Source: Erythrobacter mangrovi
GTDB lineage: Bacteria > Pseudomonadota > Alphaproteobacteria > Sphingomonadales > Sphingomonadaceae
Reading direction: 5' to 3'
NCBI RefSeq assembly: GCF_013260645.1
Contig: NZ_CP053921.1
Span: 682,001-746,000, forward strand
DNA: 64,000 nucleotides
The translations under genes and the position numbers were made by a program. The first letter of the stretch is position 1. Each line of letters starts with the position of its first letter. Below, in pieces: positions 47,324 to 58,061 of this stretch. Below the pieces are notes generated by a model. That model saw only the letters and a list, made by a program, of their open reading frames with translations. It had not been told where the DNA came from and did no database searches.

Positions 47324-47526
47324 AGGATGGAACACCTGGAACACGGTCCAGGATAAAAAGCGCCAATTGCGTCACCGTCGGGCCCCAAAGCGTCACCTTG
47401 CGCGCCCGAGTGTGACTTGCGCCGGGGAAAGCGTCACCCTTGCCAAGCGCAGTGACATCCAATTCTGCGCAAATCGCCATTCTGGCACCTCCCGCGCCGT
47501 CACCCTTCTGGCAGCACATCTGTCAC
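47324..47526 (-). repeat. Phased GTSAC-box array with TGGAACA tail, copy 2
   Basis: GTCAC/GTGAC boxes start at 47371, 47392, 47412, 47433, 47452, 47499 and 47522, with a decayed box (ATCGC) near 47473. The spacing of most is 19-23 bp. The tail is the same as in copy 1: ATTGC, GGATAAAAA, GGTCCA, then TGGAACACCTGGAACA, and AGGAT. Total length is 203 bp versus 202 bp. It lies in the divergent gap between ruvA and aroC, tail towards ruvA. A one-base indel in the tail compared with copy 1 breaks any shared reading frame. Confidence 0.8.
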
Positions 47527-47614
47527 CCTGGCCCATGCCGTCTTCGCCAGCCAATGCCACCGAAGGCCAAGCGTAGGAAAGTGAAGCTTGCTCGACACGC
47601 GCGGGGAGCAGGCT

Positions 47615-48694
47615 ATGACACGGCGCATGAGCTGGAACACATTCGGACGCGTGCTGCGCTTCACCACCTGGGGGGAAAGCCATGGCCCCGCGATTGGCGC
47701 GGTGGTCGACGGGTGCCCGCCGGGCATCGCGCTGGCCGAGAGCGACATCCAGCCTTTCCTCGATGCGCGCAAGCCGGGGCAGAACAAGTTCACCACCCAG
47801 CGGCAGGAAGCTGACGAGGTCCGCATCCTGTCGGGCGTGTTCGAGGGCAAGACCACGGGCACACCGATCAGCCTGCTGATCGAGAACACCGACCAGCGAT
47901 CGAAGGATTATTCGGAGATCGCCAATACCTACCGCCCCGGCCATGCCGACTATGCCTATGACGCGAAATACGGCTTTCGCGACTATCGCGGCGGCGGGCG
48001 CAGCTCGGCGCGCGAAACCGCGATGCGGGTGGCGGCGGGCGCGGTGGCGCGGCTGGTGATCCCCGAGGTGACGATCCTCGCCTATGTCGCCGAAATCGGC
48101 GGCGATGCGGTGGATCCGGCCAATTTCGACGCGGCAGAGATTGCACGCAATCCCTTCTGGTGCCCCGATGCGGCGGCGGCCGAGCGCTGGGAAGCGCTGG
48201 TCGACGATGCGCGCAAGGCAGGCAGCTCGCTCGGCGCGGTGGTCGAATGCGTCGCCACCGGTGTGCCCGCAGGCTGGGGCGCGCCGATCTATGCCAAGCT
48301 CGACGCGGACCTTGCCGCGGGGATGATGAGCATCAATGCGGTCAAGGGCGTCGAGATCGGCGATGGGTTCGGCGCGGCGCGGCTGACCGGCGAAGAGAAC
48401 GCCGACCCGATGCGACCGGGCAACGACGGCCCGCGCTTCGAGGCGAACCACGCGGGCGGGATCGCGGGCGGCATTTCGACCGGTCAGCCGGTGACCTGCC
48501 GCGTGGCGTTCAAGCCGACCAGTTCGATCCTCACCCCGGTCGAAAGCATCACCCGCGACGGCGAGGCGACCGAGGTCCGCACCAAGGGCCGTCACGATCC
48601 CTGCGTGGGTATCCGCGGCACGCCCGTGGTCGAAGCGATGTTGGCGCTGGTGCTGGCCGATCACAAGCTGCTCCACCGGGCGCAATGCGGTTGA
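47615..48694 (+). CDS. aroC: Chorismate synthase AroC
   Basis: A 359-residue FMN-dependent chorismate synthase, last step of the shikimate pathway. Family signatures: [60 protein letters not shown] and [20 protein letters not shown], plus [20 protein letters not shown] 47615 ([11 protein letters not shown]) is chosen for its GGGGAG ribosome site; ATG 47627 is the usual family start but lacks one. The repeat array lies 89 bp upstream. Confidence 0.96.
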   Translation: MTRRMSWNTFGRVLRFTTWGESHGPAIGAVVDGCPPGIALAESDIQPFLDARKPGQNKFTTQRQEADEVRILSGVFEGKTTGTPISLLIENTDQRSKDYSEIANTYRPGHADYAYDAKYGFRDYRGGGRSSARETAMRVAAGAVARLVIPEVTILAYVAEIGGDAVDPANFDAAEIARNPFWCPDAAAAERWEALVDDARKAGSSLGAVVECVATGVPAGWGAPIYAKLDADLAAGMMSINAVKGVEIGDGFGAARLTGEENADPMRPGNDGPRFEANHAGGIAGGISTGQPVTCRVAFKPTSSILTPVESITRDGEATEVRTKGRHDPCVGIRGTPVVEAMLALVLADHKLLHRAQCG

Positions 48695-48765
48695 ACAGGG
48701 AATGAGTCGCAATCTTTACGGGCGACCTGCCGCTCTTGATTGAGATTGGATCGGTTCGCGCACGC

Positions 48766-49599
48766 ATGACTACAGACCGCCTGAAGATCTGGCTGCTGGC
48801 GCCACTCATCCTGCTTGCCTTCGCCGGGAATTCGCTGCTCGCGCGCGCCGCGCTGGCCGATGCGGCCAACAGTCCTGGCGCTTTTGCCGCGGTCCGGCTG
48901 GGTGCCGGAGCGGTGCTGCTTGTCGGTTTCGCGATTGCAGGCCGGTTTTCGATCATGCCGCAGCGACGCGACATGTCGACGGTTGCCGCACTGTTCGTCT
49001 ATGCGCTGGGCTTTGCTCTGGCCTATGTCTCGATGGGCGCGGCAAGCGGCGCGCTGATCCTGTTCGCGGCGGTCCAGGCGACGATCATCGGTGTGGGTCT
49101 CTTGCGGGGCGACCGCATCGGGTCGCTGCAGGCGGTGGGGCTGGTGATCGCACTCGCAGGCGTCGGCTGGCTGCTGTTCCCCGGCCTTACCGCCCCGCGC
49201 CCGGTGCCTGCACTGCTGATGGCCGCTGCGGGGGTCGCATGGGGTATCTACAGCACGGTCAATAGCGGCGATGATTCCCCCACCGCACGCACCGCACGCA
49301 ATTTCTGCGGGGCCGCGGTGCTTGGGCTGGTTGCGTTGCTGGTTCTTCCCTTCGAGCTGACGCCTACCGGCTGGATGCTGGCAACGGTATCGGGCGCGGT
49401 CACCTCCGCGTTGGGCTATGTCTTGTGGTACGCCTTCCTGCCGCATGTGCAGCGGCTCGTCGCCGCCAGCCTGCAGCTTTCCGTGCCAGCGATCACCGCC
49501 GTGGGGGCAGCGCTGTTGCTGGGCGAAGCGATCGGGCTGCGGCTGATCGTCGCCAGCACCCTGATCATTGCCGGCATCGCGCTGACCCTGCGCCGCTAG
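48766..49599 (+). CDS. EamA/DMT-family transporter
   Basis: A 277-residue protein with ten membrane helices in two EamA repeats, e.g. IWLLAPLILLAFAGNSLLAR, FVYALGFALAYVSMGAASGA and LRLIVASTLIIAGIALTLRR. The AASLQLSVPAITAVGAALLL stretch before the last helix is typical. Substrate unknown. It follows aroC by 71 bp on the same strand. A second EamA gene is at 40567, but the two differ clearly in sequence. Confidence 0.87.
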   Translation: MTTDRLKIWLLAPLILLAFAGNSLLARAALADAANSPGAFAAVRLGAGAVLLVGFAIAGRFSIMPQRRDMSTVAALFVYALGFALAYVSMGAASGALILFAAVQATIIGVGLLRGDRIGSLQAVGLVIALAGVGWLLFPGLTAPRPVPALLMAAAGVAWGIYSTVNSGDDSPTARTARNFCGAAVLGLVALLVLPFELTPTGWMLATVSGAVTSALGYVLWYAFLPHVQRLVAASLQLSVPAITAVGAALLLGEAIGLRLIVASTLIIAGIALTLRR

Positions 49600-49699
49600 G
49601 AAAGCTTCCGCTGGTGGGGGCGCCAGATCCTGCTATACAGCGGGCAACGACAACAGACTCGGGCCGCAGGGTCGTAGAACCCTTGTGAGGAGTCTGGGT

Positions 49700-49963
49700 A
49701 TGACGATCAGACGAAAAGTTGGTGCTGCTCTGGCACTGGTCGTGCTTGCCTCTCCGGCCCTGGCCGGTGAGATAACCGGTAACGGGAAATACACGCCGGT
49801 GCATTTCTATACAGCGAGCTCAATCTGTTCCTTCAGTGGGTACAACGACACGCCCGGTGAGGACGGCTTCGGCCAGGTCCAGGCCTATGGCATGCTGGTG
49901 AAGGCATTTGGCGGCTTTTCGCCGGGCTTTGAGTTCCATCCGGGGCAAGCCTGCCGCGGCTGA
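49700..49963 (+). CDS. Small exported protein of unknown function
   Basis: An 87-residue protein with a Sec signal peptide (VGAALALVVLASPALAGE). The mature 65 residues are Gly/Phe/Tyr-rich with two Cys (ASSICSFSGYNDTPGEDGFG; FSPGFEFHPGQACRG) that might form a disulphide. A GAGGAG ribosome site lies ahead of ATG 49700. A strong hairpin follows 6 bp after the stop, so it forms a single-gene unit. No family is recognised. Confidence 0.7.
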   Translation: MTIRRKVGAALALVVLASPALAGEITGNGKYTPVHFYTASSICSFSGYNDTPGEDGFGQVQAYGMLVKAFGGFSPGFEFHPGQACRG

Positions 49964-49968
49964 ATTGG

Positions 49969-49998
49969 ACAGGCTCGCCATGGGACCGGCGAGCCTGT
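49969..49998 (+). terminator. Hairpin after the small exported protein gene
   Basis: ACAGGCTCGCC and GGCGAGCCTGT form a perfect 11-bp stem with an 8-nt loop, but only TTC follows, so it is a weak or Rho-assisted terminator or a transcript stabiliser. Confidence 0.65.
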
Positions 49999-50185
49999 TC
50001 GCCCCAGACTTGGTAATCTGAAACTAACGGTACTCCGAAAGCGGAGGTTAGCCGGACTGTGTCATTCTGGCATAGAGAAGCGGCGATCTGCGGGGTATCG
50101 TTCAACGCTTCTCGAAAAGCTTGTCTTCCATTTGCGGGTATCGGATAGATCGCGCCTGCAACGGCTGAAGTCGGAAGGACAACTG

Positions 50186-50437
50186 ATGAAAGCGACATGT
50201 CGACCACGCTCGGGATCCAAGGTCCAGTACGAAGTGCTGGAATTGACGCCGGGCGGATGCCTGATCGATGCGCGGGCCTGGATGCCGCGCGAGGGCGAGA
50301 GCATTTCGGTCTGGCTGGAAGGGCTGGAACCGCTCGCCGGCACGGTGGTGTGGGCGGAAGACGGCAAGGCCGGCATCGCCTTCGAACAATTGCTGCACGA
50401 GGCCGTCTATAGTCGGCTGATGCAAAGCGCCGCCTAA
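50186..50437 (+). CDS. PilZ-domain protein
   Basis: An 83-residue minimal PilZ-like protein: [40 protein letters not shown], then [20 protein letters not shown] and [18 protein letters not shown]. The (D/N)xSxxG motif that completes c-di-GMP binding is reduced to ELTPGGC, so binding is doubtful. ATG 50186 is chosen because AGGA precedes it by six bases; a TTG at 50132 would add an Arg-rich stretch (SDRSRLQRLKSEGQL) that could supply the missing RxxxR, so that longer form deserves thought. Confidence 0.65.
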   Translation: MKATCRPRSGSKVQYEVLELTPGGCLIDARAWMPREGESISVWLEGLEPLAGTVVWAEDGKAGIAFEQLLHEAVYSRLMQSAA

Positions 50438-50551
50438 GGCCGCCCCACGGCCATCCACGCCCTATCCCGAACCCTTGCGTTGCGCTGGGCGCAAGGGAAT
50501 CACATAGACGTTGCACTTTTCGAAAGTGTCGCGTGATTGATCGAAAATTCC

Positions 50552-50564
50552 GATATTCGCTATC
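50552..50564. promoter_or_regulatory. Possible OxyR-type site upstream of ahpC
   Basis: GATA-TTCGC-TATC is an inverted repeat 83 bp before the ahpC ATG, preceded by a related ATCGAAAAT stretch. The GATA/TATC half-site resembles OxyR boxes and the location fits. No oxyR gene is in the window. Confidence 0.4.
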
Positions 50565-50646
50565 GCACAAAATCACTTTTGTGCGTCGCAACACTCCCTA
50601 TTTGAGCTCCATCGAATTCAACCCAAATTCACGGAGAATCAACGCA

Positions 50647-51213
50647 ATGGGTATCATCGGATCGCAGCTCAAGCCGTTCAGCGCCACCGCCTTCCAGGCC
50701 GGTAAGGACTTCTTCCAGGTCACCGACGAAGACGTGCGCGGCAAGTGGGCCGTGTTCTTCTTCTACCCGGCCGACTTCACCTTCGTCTGCCCGACCGAGC
50801 TCGAAGACCTGGGCGAGCACTACGACATGCTCCAGAAGCTGGGCGTGGAAGTCTATGCCGTCTCGACCGACACGCACTTCAGCCACAAGGCCTGGCACGA
50901 TACTTCGGAAAAGATCGGCAAGCTCAACTTCCCGTTCCTCGGCGACCAGAACCACAACCTCGCGACCAATTTCGACGTGCTGCGTGAAGGTGCCGGCCTC
51001 GCCGATCGCGCGACCTTCGTCATCGACCCCGATGGCGTGATCCAGCTGGTCGAGCAGACCTGCGAAGGCGTCGGCCGCAATGCCAACGAACTGGTCCGCA
51101 AGATCCGCGCTGCCCAGTACGTGCGCAACAACCCCGGCCAGGTCTGCCCGGCCGCATGGGAAGAAGGCGAAGAAACCCTCGCGCCGTCGCTCGACCTCGT
51201 CGGCAAGATCTGA
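50647..51213 (+). CDS. ahpC: Alkyl hydroperoxide reductase peroxiredoxin AhpC
   Basis: A 188-residue typical 2-Cys peroxiredoxin. The peroxidatic Cys48 is in [13 protein letters not shown] and the resolving Cys167 in [12 protein letters not shown]-like and YF motifs follow the bacterial AhpC pattern. It reduces H2O2 and organic peroxides in the cytosol and is recycled by AhpF. ATG 50647 matches the family ([17 protein letters not shown]). Two hairpins separate it from ahpF. Confidence 0.97.
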   Translation: MGIIGSQLKPFSATAFQAGKDFFQVTDEDVRGKWAVFFFYPADFTFVCPTELEDLGEHYDMLQKLGVEVYAVSTDTHFSHKAWHDTSEKIGKLNFPFLGDQNHNLATNFDVLREGAGLADRATFVIDPDGVIQLVEQTCEGVGRNANELVRKIRAAQYVRNNPGQVCPAAWEEGEETLAPSLDLVGKI

Positions 51214-51231
51214 CGCGCGACACCAGAAGAT

Positions 51232-51260
51232 TGGGCGGGCGTACATGGGTCGCCCGCCCA
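51232..51260 (+). terminator. Hairpin after ahpC
   Basis: TGGGCGGGC and GCCCGCCCA form a 9-bp stem 19 bp after the ahpC stop, with no T-run. It may stabilise the ahpC mRNA end. Confidence 0.55.
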
Positions 51261-51290
51261 TGAACCCGAGCAATGGTCTCGGGTCGCTGG

Positions 51291-51335
51291 AAGGCCCGGG
51301 GTAACCCCTACCTCCCCCCTCGCCCCGGGCCTTTT
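51291..51335 (+). terminator. Rho-independent terminator between ahpC and ahpF
   Basis: AAGGCCCGGGG (51291-51301) pairs with CCCCGGGCCTT (51323-51333) and TTTT follows. It lies 43 bp before the ahpF start, so only part of the transcription from ahpC should reach ahpF. Confidence 0.78.
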
Positions 51336-51378
51336 CGCTTCGCATCGTTCCGCCCCAACCGACATTCGGAGCCTCTCC

Positions 51379-52968
51379 ATGCTCGACGCCACGATGAAAC
51401 AGCAGCTGACCGCCTATCTCGCCAATCTGCGCGAGCCGGTGGAACTGGTCGCTTCGCTCGATGACAGCGCGAAGAGCGCGCAGACGCGCGAACTGCTCGA
51501 GGAAATCGCCGCGCTGCACGACATGGTCCGCGCAAGCTTCGATGGAACCGATGCGCGCAAGCCCAGCTTCGTGATCCGTCGCGCCAGCGATGCGGAAAAG
51601 TGGGTTCGCTTTGCCGGCCTGCCGATGGGCCACGAATTCACCTCGCTGGTGCTCGCACTGCTATGGGCCGGGGGCCATCCGCCCAAGGTCGACGCCGATT
51701 TGATCGAACAGGTCCGCGGGCTGGAGGGCGACTATCATTTCGAGATGTATTTCTCGCTGTCCTGCCACAATTGCCCGGACGTGGTGCAGGCGCTGACGCT
51801 GATGGCGCTAGAGAACCCGCGCATCACCGTAACGCTGATCGAAGGCGGGACCTACAAGGACGAAGTCGAAGCACGCGAAGTCATGGCCGTGCCGGCAACC
51901 TTCCTCAACGGCGAACCGTTCTGGAACGGCAAGATGGAGTTGGCCGAGATCCTCGGCCGCCTCGACAGCGATGCCGATGCCAAGGCGGCGGAAAGGCTTG
52001 CCGCGAAAGAGCCTTTCGAAGTGCTGGTTATCGGCGGCGGCCCGGCCGGCGCCGCGACCGCGATCTACACCGCGCGCAAGGGCTTTCGCACCGGCATCGC
52101 GGCGGAACGCTTCGGCGGCCAGCTGCACGACACGCTCGGCATCGAGAACCTGCCCGGCACGCCCTATACCGAAGGGCCCAAGCTGGCGGGCGAACTCAAA
52201 CGCCATGTCGGCGAATACGACATCGACCTGATGGACCTCGCCAAGGCGGTAAAGCTCGTCCCGGCCAAGGCCGAAGGTGGCCTGCACACCATCGAGCTGG
52301 GCAACGGCGCCAGCCTCAAGGCCCGCAGCCTGATCCTCGCCAGCGGTGCCCGCTGGCGCAACCTCGGCGTCCCGGGCGAGGCGGAATATCGCAACAAGGG
52401 TGTGGCCTATTGCCCGCACTGCGACGGGCCGCTGTTCAAGGGCAAGCGCATTGCGGTGATCGGCGGCGGCAATTCGGGCGTCGAAGCGGCGATCGACCTC
52501 GCCAAGATCGTCGGCCATGTCACGCTGATCGAATATGACGACAAGCTGCGCGCCGACGAGGTGCTGCAGGCCAAGCTGCACTCGCTCGGCAACGTCGAGA
52601 TCGTCACGAGCGGCCAGACCACCGAGATCACCGGCAAGGACGGCAAGGTCGACGGCCTGGTGCTCAAGGACCGCAAGTCCGGCGAAGAGCGCCGCATCGC
52701 GCTGGAGGGCGTATTCGTCCAGATCGGCCTCGTCCCCAACACCGAATGGTTGCAGGACAGCGGGCTGGAACTGTCCAGGTTCGGCGAGATCATGACCGAC
52801 GCCGAAGGGCGCACGAACCTGCCCGGCATCTTCGGTGCAGGCGACGTAACCGACGTACCCTACAAGCAGATCGTGGTGGCGATGGGCGAAGGCTCGAAGG
52901 CGGGCCTTTCGGCCTTCGACTACCTCATCCGTACCGAACCGGCCGAGGACATCGCCGAAGCCGCCTGA
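51379..52968 (+). CDS. ahpF: Alkyl hydroperoxide reductase flavoprotein subunit AhpF
   Basis: A 529-residue AhpF. The N-terminal double thioredoxin-like domain has the active disulphide CHNC (Cys129, Cys132); the thioredoxin reductase-like half has FAD motif [16 protein letters not shown], redox site CPHC in [14 protein letters not shown] motif [16 protein letters not shown] and the closing [19 protein letters not shown]. It reduces AhpC with NADH. ATG 51379 starts the domain. Downstream of ahpC behind a terminator, followed by katG. Confidence 0.97.
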   Translation: MLDATMKQQLTAYLANLREPVELVASLDDSAKSAQTRELLEEIAALHDMVRASFDGTDARKPSFVIRRASDAEKWVRFAGLPMGHEFTSLVLALLWAGGHPPKVDADLIEQVRGLEGDYHFEMYFSLSCHNCPDVVQALTLMALENPRITVTLIEGGTYKDEVEAREVMAVPATFLNGEPFWNGKMELAEILGRLDSDADAKAAERLAAKEPFEVLVIGGGPAGAATAIYTARKGFRTGIAAERFGGQLHDTLGIENLPGTPYTEGPKLAGELKRHVGEYDIDLMDLAKAVKLVPAKAEGGLHTIELGNGASLKARSLILASGARWRNLGVPGEAEYRNKGVAYCPHCDGPLFKGKRIAVIGGGNSGVEAAIDLAKIVGHVTLIEYDDKLRADEVLQAKLHSLGNVEIVTSGQTTEITGKDGKVDGLVLKDRKSGEERRIALEGVFVQIGLVPNTEWLQDSGLELSRFGEIMTDAEGRTNLPGIFGAGDVTDVPYKQIVVAMGEGSKAGLSAFDYLIRTEPAEDIAEAA

Positions 52969-53127
52969 ACCACCAGCGAACGCCACCCAAGACCGCCGCG
53001 ATCCGCATGGATTCGCGGCGCTTCTTGCGTGGGAATGGGGCGCTCCACTCAATCGCCTCAGGCAATCAATTTGAACCGATTAATCGATTGGACGGATCAC
53101 CGCCAAACCGTCATCCTCCACTGGTAG

Positions 53128-55356
<2,229 letters not shown>

Positions 55357-55380
55357 GACGCATGCGATCGCAAGAGAAGT

Positions 55381-55410
55381 GCCCCCGGCAGCGATGCCGG
55401 GGGCTTTTTC
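55381..55410 (+). terminator. Rho-independent terminator after katG
   Basis: GCCCCCGGCA-GCGA-TGCCGGGGGC, then TTTTTC. A 10-bp stem with tetraloop 24 bp after the katG stop. Confidence 0.92.
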
Positions 55411-55436
55411 GTAGGCTTTGGCGAAAGCCAGCGATC

Positions 55437-56420
55437 CTATTCCTGCGGCGCAATCGGAATGGCGATCGGTCGGACTGGCGCGCCGCTGGCGCCCTTCAGT
55501 TTCAACGGTGACGCCACGAACAGGAATTCGTGGACGCCCTCGCGCGCAAGATCTTCCAGCCACACGCTTTCCATGAAGGGCATTCCACGCTCGGCGAGCA
55601 GATAGGTGTGGATCGGGGCGAAATTCTCCGGATTGGCAGAGGGAAAGCTCTCAAGCCCGAAGTTGTCGCTCCCGAGCATGATCGCCCCGGTTTCCTCGGC
55701 GAGCCATTTGGCGGCTTCGAGGCCGATCCCTGGTTCGATGAAGAGGCTGCGCCCGGTCGCATCGGGCCAGCTGGTCATCTGGCCGGTCCTGATCAGGACC
55801 ACATCCCCAGCGCGAATCTGCGAACCCTGCCTGGCGAGCGCCGCCTTGAGGTCGTTGACGGTGATGACATAGGACGGGGGGAGGCGTTCCAGTCCCTTCG
55901 CTCCTGCCACGTCAATCAAGGTCCCCCGGGCGATGATTGGGGGGTAATTCTCCGCGCCCGAACTGCTCCAGCCCCGGACCCCAAGTGCATCCTTGGCGTC
56001 GGCGCCGTTCCAGATCTTGCCATGCAGTCCGAAGTGCGGAAGCGCATCGAGGTGGGTCCCGGCGTGGCTGCTCATGAAGATCGCCTCGCTGGTATGCGAT
56101 ACCAGCTCACTGTCCCCCGAGCGGGAAGGGCTGTGGGTCAGGAACAATTGGTACTTAGGGTCACCGAACGCATCGGCACAGCAATCCGGCATGCCGACGA
56201 AGAGCTCGACACCCAGGTCATAGACCTGCCCGCCTGCAACAATCCGCATGGCGTCCAGCCTGCTCCGGTCCGACATCTTGCCGAGCGTTCCAGCCTGGGC
56301 CTGCTCGGCCGCCGGTTCTGCCTGCTGATCCGCCTGCAAAGGTGACAACGGGAGGGCGGCTAGGACCAATGCCAGAGACTTGAGCACTAGACCCGGGCGC
56401 GTTCGGATTGCTTGAAACAT
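55437..56420 (-). CDS. Exported cyclase/kynurenine-formamidase-like metal hydrolase
   Basis: A 327-residue protein with a signal peptide (VLKSLALVLAALPLSPLQAD) and a linker (EPAAEQAQAGTLGKM). The cyclase domain has the metal motif HAGTHLDALPHFG (HxGTHxD), the second-site GSDNFGLES and RTGQMTSW. Family members hydrolyse N-formylkynurenine, isatin or similar amides/lactones. The exported form is less usual. ATG 56420 starts the signal peptide. It is divergent from the LysR gene at 56569, its likely regulator. Confidence 0.88.
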   Translation of the reverse strand: MFQAIRTRPGLVLKSLALVLAALPLSPLQADQQAEPAAEQAQAGTLGKMSDRSRLDAMRIVAGGQVYDLGVELFVGMPDCCADAFGDPKYQLFLTHSPSRSGDSELVSHTSEAIFMSSHAGTHLDALPHFGLHGKIWNGADAKDALGVRGWSSSGAENYPPIIARGTLIDVAGAKGLERLPPSYVITVNDLKAALARQGSQIRAGDVVLIRTGQMTSWPDATGRSLFIEPGIGLEAAKWLAEETGAIMLGSDNFGLESFPSANPENFAPIHTYLLAERGMPFMESVWLEDLAREGVHEFLFVASPLKLKGASGAPVRPIAIPIAPQE

Positions 56421-56553
56421 CTTGGACTCCACATGTTGAGACAAGGGTCGGTCGATCCTCGCGCGAGCAGTGATCAGACCGTGCCGACCCACGACTTCGA
56501 CAACTGGATCGCGCATAAACGCAATTGAACTGTTGAATTTCGCAAATCGGAAA

Positions 56554-56565
56554 TGCAAAATTGCA
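56554..56565. promoter_or_regulatory. Dyad, candidate LysR operator
   Basis: TGCAA-AA-TTGCA lies 3 bp before the LysR ATG, next to further TTGC/GCAA-like runs at 56535-56550, in the 148-bp divergent gap. It could allow autoregulation and control of the cyclase gene. Confidence 0.45.
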
Positions 56566-56568
56566 AGA

Positions 56569-57489
56569 ATGAAGGATTGGGACGATTTGCGATATTTTCT
56601 CGCGGTGGCGCGCAGCGGCTCCATTCGCGCCGCAGCGTCGGACCTTGCGGTGAACAGCTCGACGGTTTCGCGTCGGATCGCATCGTTCGAAGCCCGGGCC
56701 AACCAGCTGCTGTTCGATCGTTCTGCTGCCGGTTACGAGTTGACCGAAGCCGGATTGCAGATCTTCGAATCCGTCGAACGGATAGAGCAGGAGGCCAATG
56801 CGGTCGGGCGCCAGTTGCTGGGCCGTGACTCAGACCTCAAGGGCCCCCTCAAGATCACGATGCCGAACACCATCGCCACGCGACTGATCATGCCGGATCT
56901 GGTGCAGTTTGCCGATACCTACCCCGAGATTGAGCTGGCGATCGACGTGTCCATGTCCATGGCCGACCTCGTCCGTCGGCAGGCGGACGTCGCCATTCGG
57001 GTGTCGAACGATCCACCGGGCCATTTGTTCGGCCGCCGCTTGGTGAAATATGCCCGGTCGATCTATGCATCGCACGGCTATCTCGCGCGGGTCGGCGATC
57101 ACAAGGACGCTTCCAGACACCAATGGATCGGTTGGGAAGACAAGGTCGTCCGCCCCCAATGGGTTCGCGAAAGCCCCCACCCTGAGACCGCGATAAAGCA
57201 CCGGATTCCCAACACGCTGGCACATCTCGAAGCCGCCCGGAATGGGTTGGGCTTGTGCATGCTGCCCTGCTTTATCGGCGATACCGAGCCGACGCTGGCG
57301 CGGGTCGACGCAGCTTTTTCGGAACCCGACCGGGATATCTGGATTCTGACGCATGAAGACCTGCGTCATACGGCCCGTGTCCGTCGTTTCATGGAATTCG
57401 CAGCGAAGGCGATCTTGTCCAAGAAGGACCTGCTGGAAGGTCGACGCGCGGCATCCGAATCATCAATTGCCGACCATACAGGTCGCTGA
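56569..57489 (+). CDS. LysR-family transcriptional regulator
   Basis: A 306-residue LysR regulator. HTH: MKDWDDLRYFLAVARSGSIR, ASDLAVNSSTVSRRIASFEA, LLFDRSAAGYELTEAG; effector domain begins GPLKITMPNTIATRLIMPDL. ATG 56569 begins the fold; the frame upstream is antisense to the cyclase promoter region. The C-terminal 25 residues (KKDLLEGRRAASESSIADHT) are an extension. It probably controls the divergent cyclase gene. Confidence 0.9.
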   Translation: MKDWDDLRYFLAVARSGSIRAAASDLAVNSSTVSRRIASFEARANQLLFDRSAAGYELTEAGLQIFESVERIEQEANAVGRQLLGRDSDLKGPLKITMPNTIATRLIMPDLVQFADTYPEIELAIDVSMSMADLVRRQADVAIRVSNDPPGHLFGRRLVKYARSIYASHGYLARVGDHKDASRHQWIGWEDKVVRPQWVRESPHPETAIKHRIPNTLAHLEAARNGLGLCMLPCFIGDTEPTLARVDAAFSEPDRDIWILTHEDLRHTARVRRFMEFAAKAILSKKDLLEGRRAASESSIADHTGR

Positions 57490-57512
57490 ATTTCCACCTT
57501 CCTGAGTGGATA

Positions 57513-58061
57513 TCACCGCTCGCGCCTGAGCACGATGTAGAGCGCCCCGTCGCCGCCGTGGCGCTGGTGCGCGCGGCGGACCGCAGCGATCGCGGAGTGA
57601 TGGCTCGATGCGGCCAGCCAGTCGAGCACCTTGGCACGGATCGCCCCGCGCCGCTCGGCCCGGTCCGCCGCCTCCACTGGGCGCGACTTGCCGGTTACCA
57701 GCAGGACCGTGCGCACGCCCATCGCGCGGGCCTGCGCGATTCCGCTCATCAGCCGGCCATAGGCCGCATCGAGGTTGTGTCCGTGCAGGTCGAGCGTGAG
57801 TTCGGGCTGCAGCGTGCCCGCCTTGAGCCGCCGGTCCCAATGCGAATCGAGCCCCTGCGGCTTGGGTTGCAGCGGCACGGGCAGGGCCTTCTGCTTGGGT
57901 GTGGCGGGTGGAGGAGTCTTGGCCTTGGGCTTGGACTTCTCGACCGGGACAACGGCCGCGATCGGCGGCACCGGCTTGCGCGGATGCAGGGGCTGCACGG
58001 TAGCGGCGAGCTTCTCCCAGGCGGCGCTTTCCTCCGCGGTCAGGCCACGCGGCGCGCTCAC
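57513..58061 (-). CDS. Smr-domain protein
   Basis: A 182-residue protein. The N-terminus has LTAEESAAWEKLAATVQPLH, then a Lys/Pro-rich linker (VEKSKPKAKTPPPATPKQKA), and the C-terminal Smr domain (TLDLHGHNLDAAYGRLMSGI, VRTVLLVTGKSRPVE, HQRHGGDGALYIVLRR). Smr domains are nicking or RNA endonucleases; the LDLHG motif is intact. The GTG start overlaps the MltA stop (GTGA). It is the third gene of the Tim44-mltA-Smr set. Confidence 0.9.
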   Translation of the reverse strand: MSAPRGLTAEESAAWEKLAATVQPLHPRKPVPPIAAVVPVEKSKPKAKTPPPATPKQKALPVPLQPKPQGLDSHWDRRLKAGTLQPELTLDLHGHNLDAAYGRLMSGIAQARAMGVRTVLLVTGKSRPVEAADRAERRGAIRAKVLDWLAASSHHSAIAAVRRAHQRHGGDGALYIVLRRER

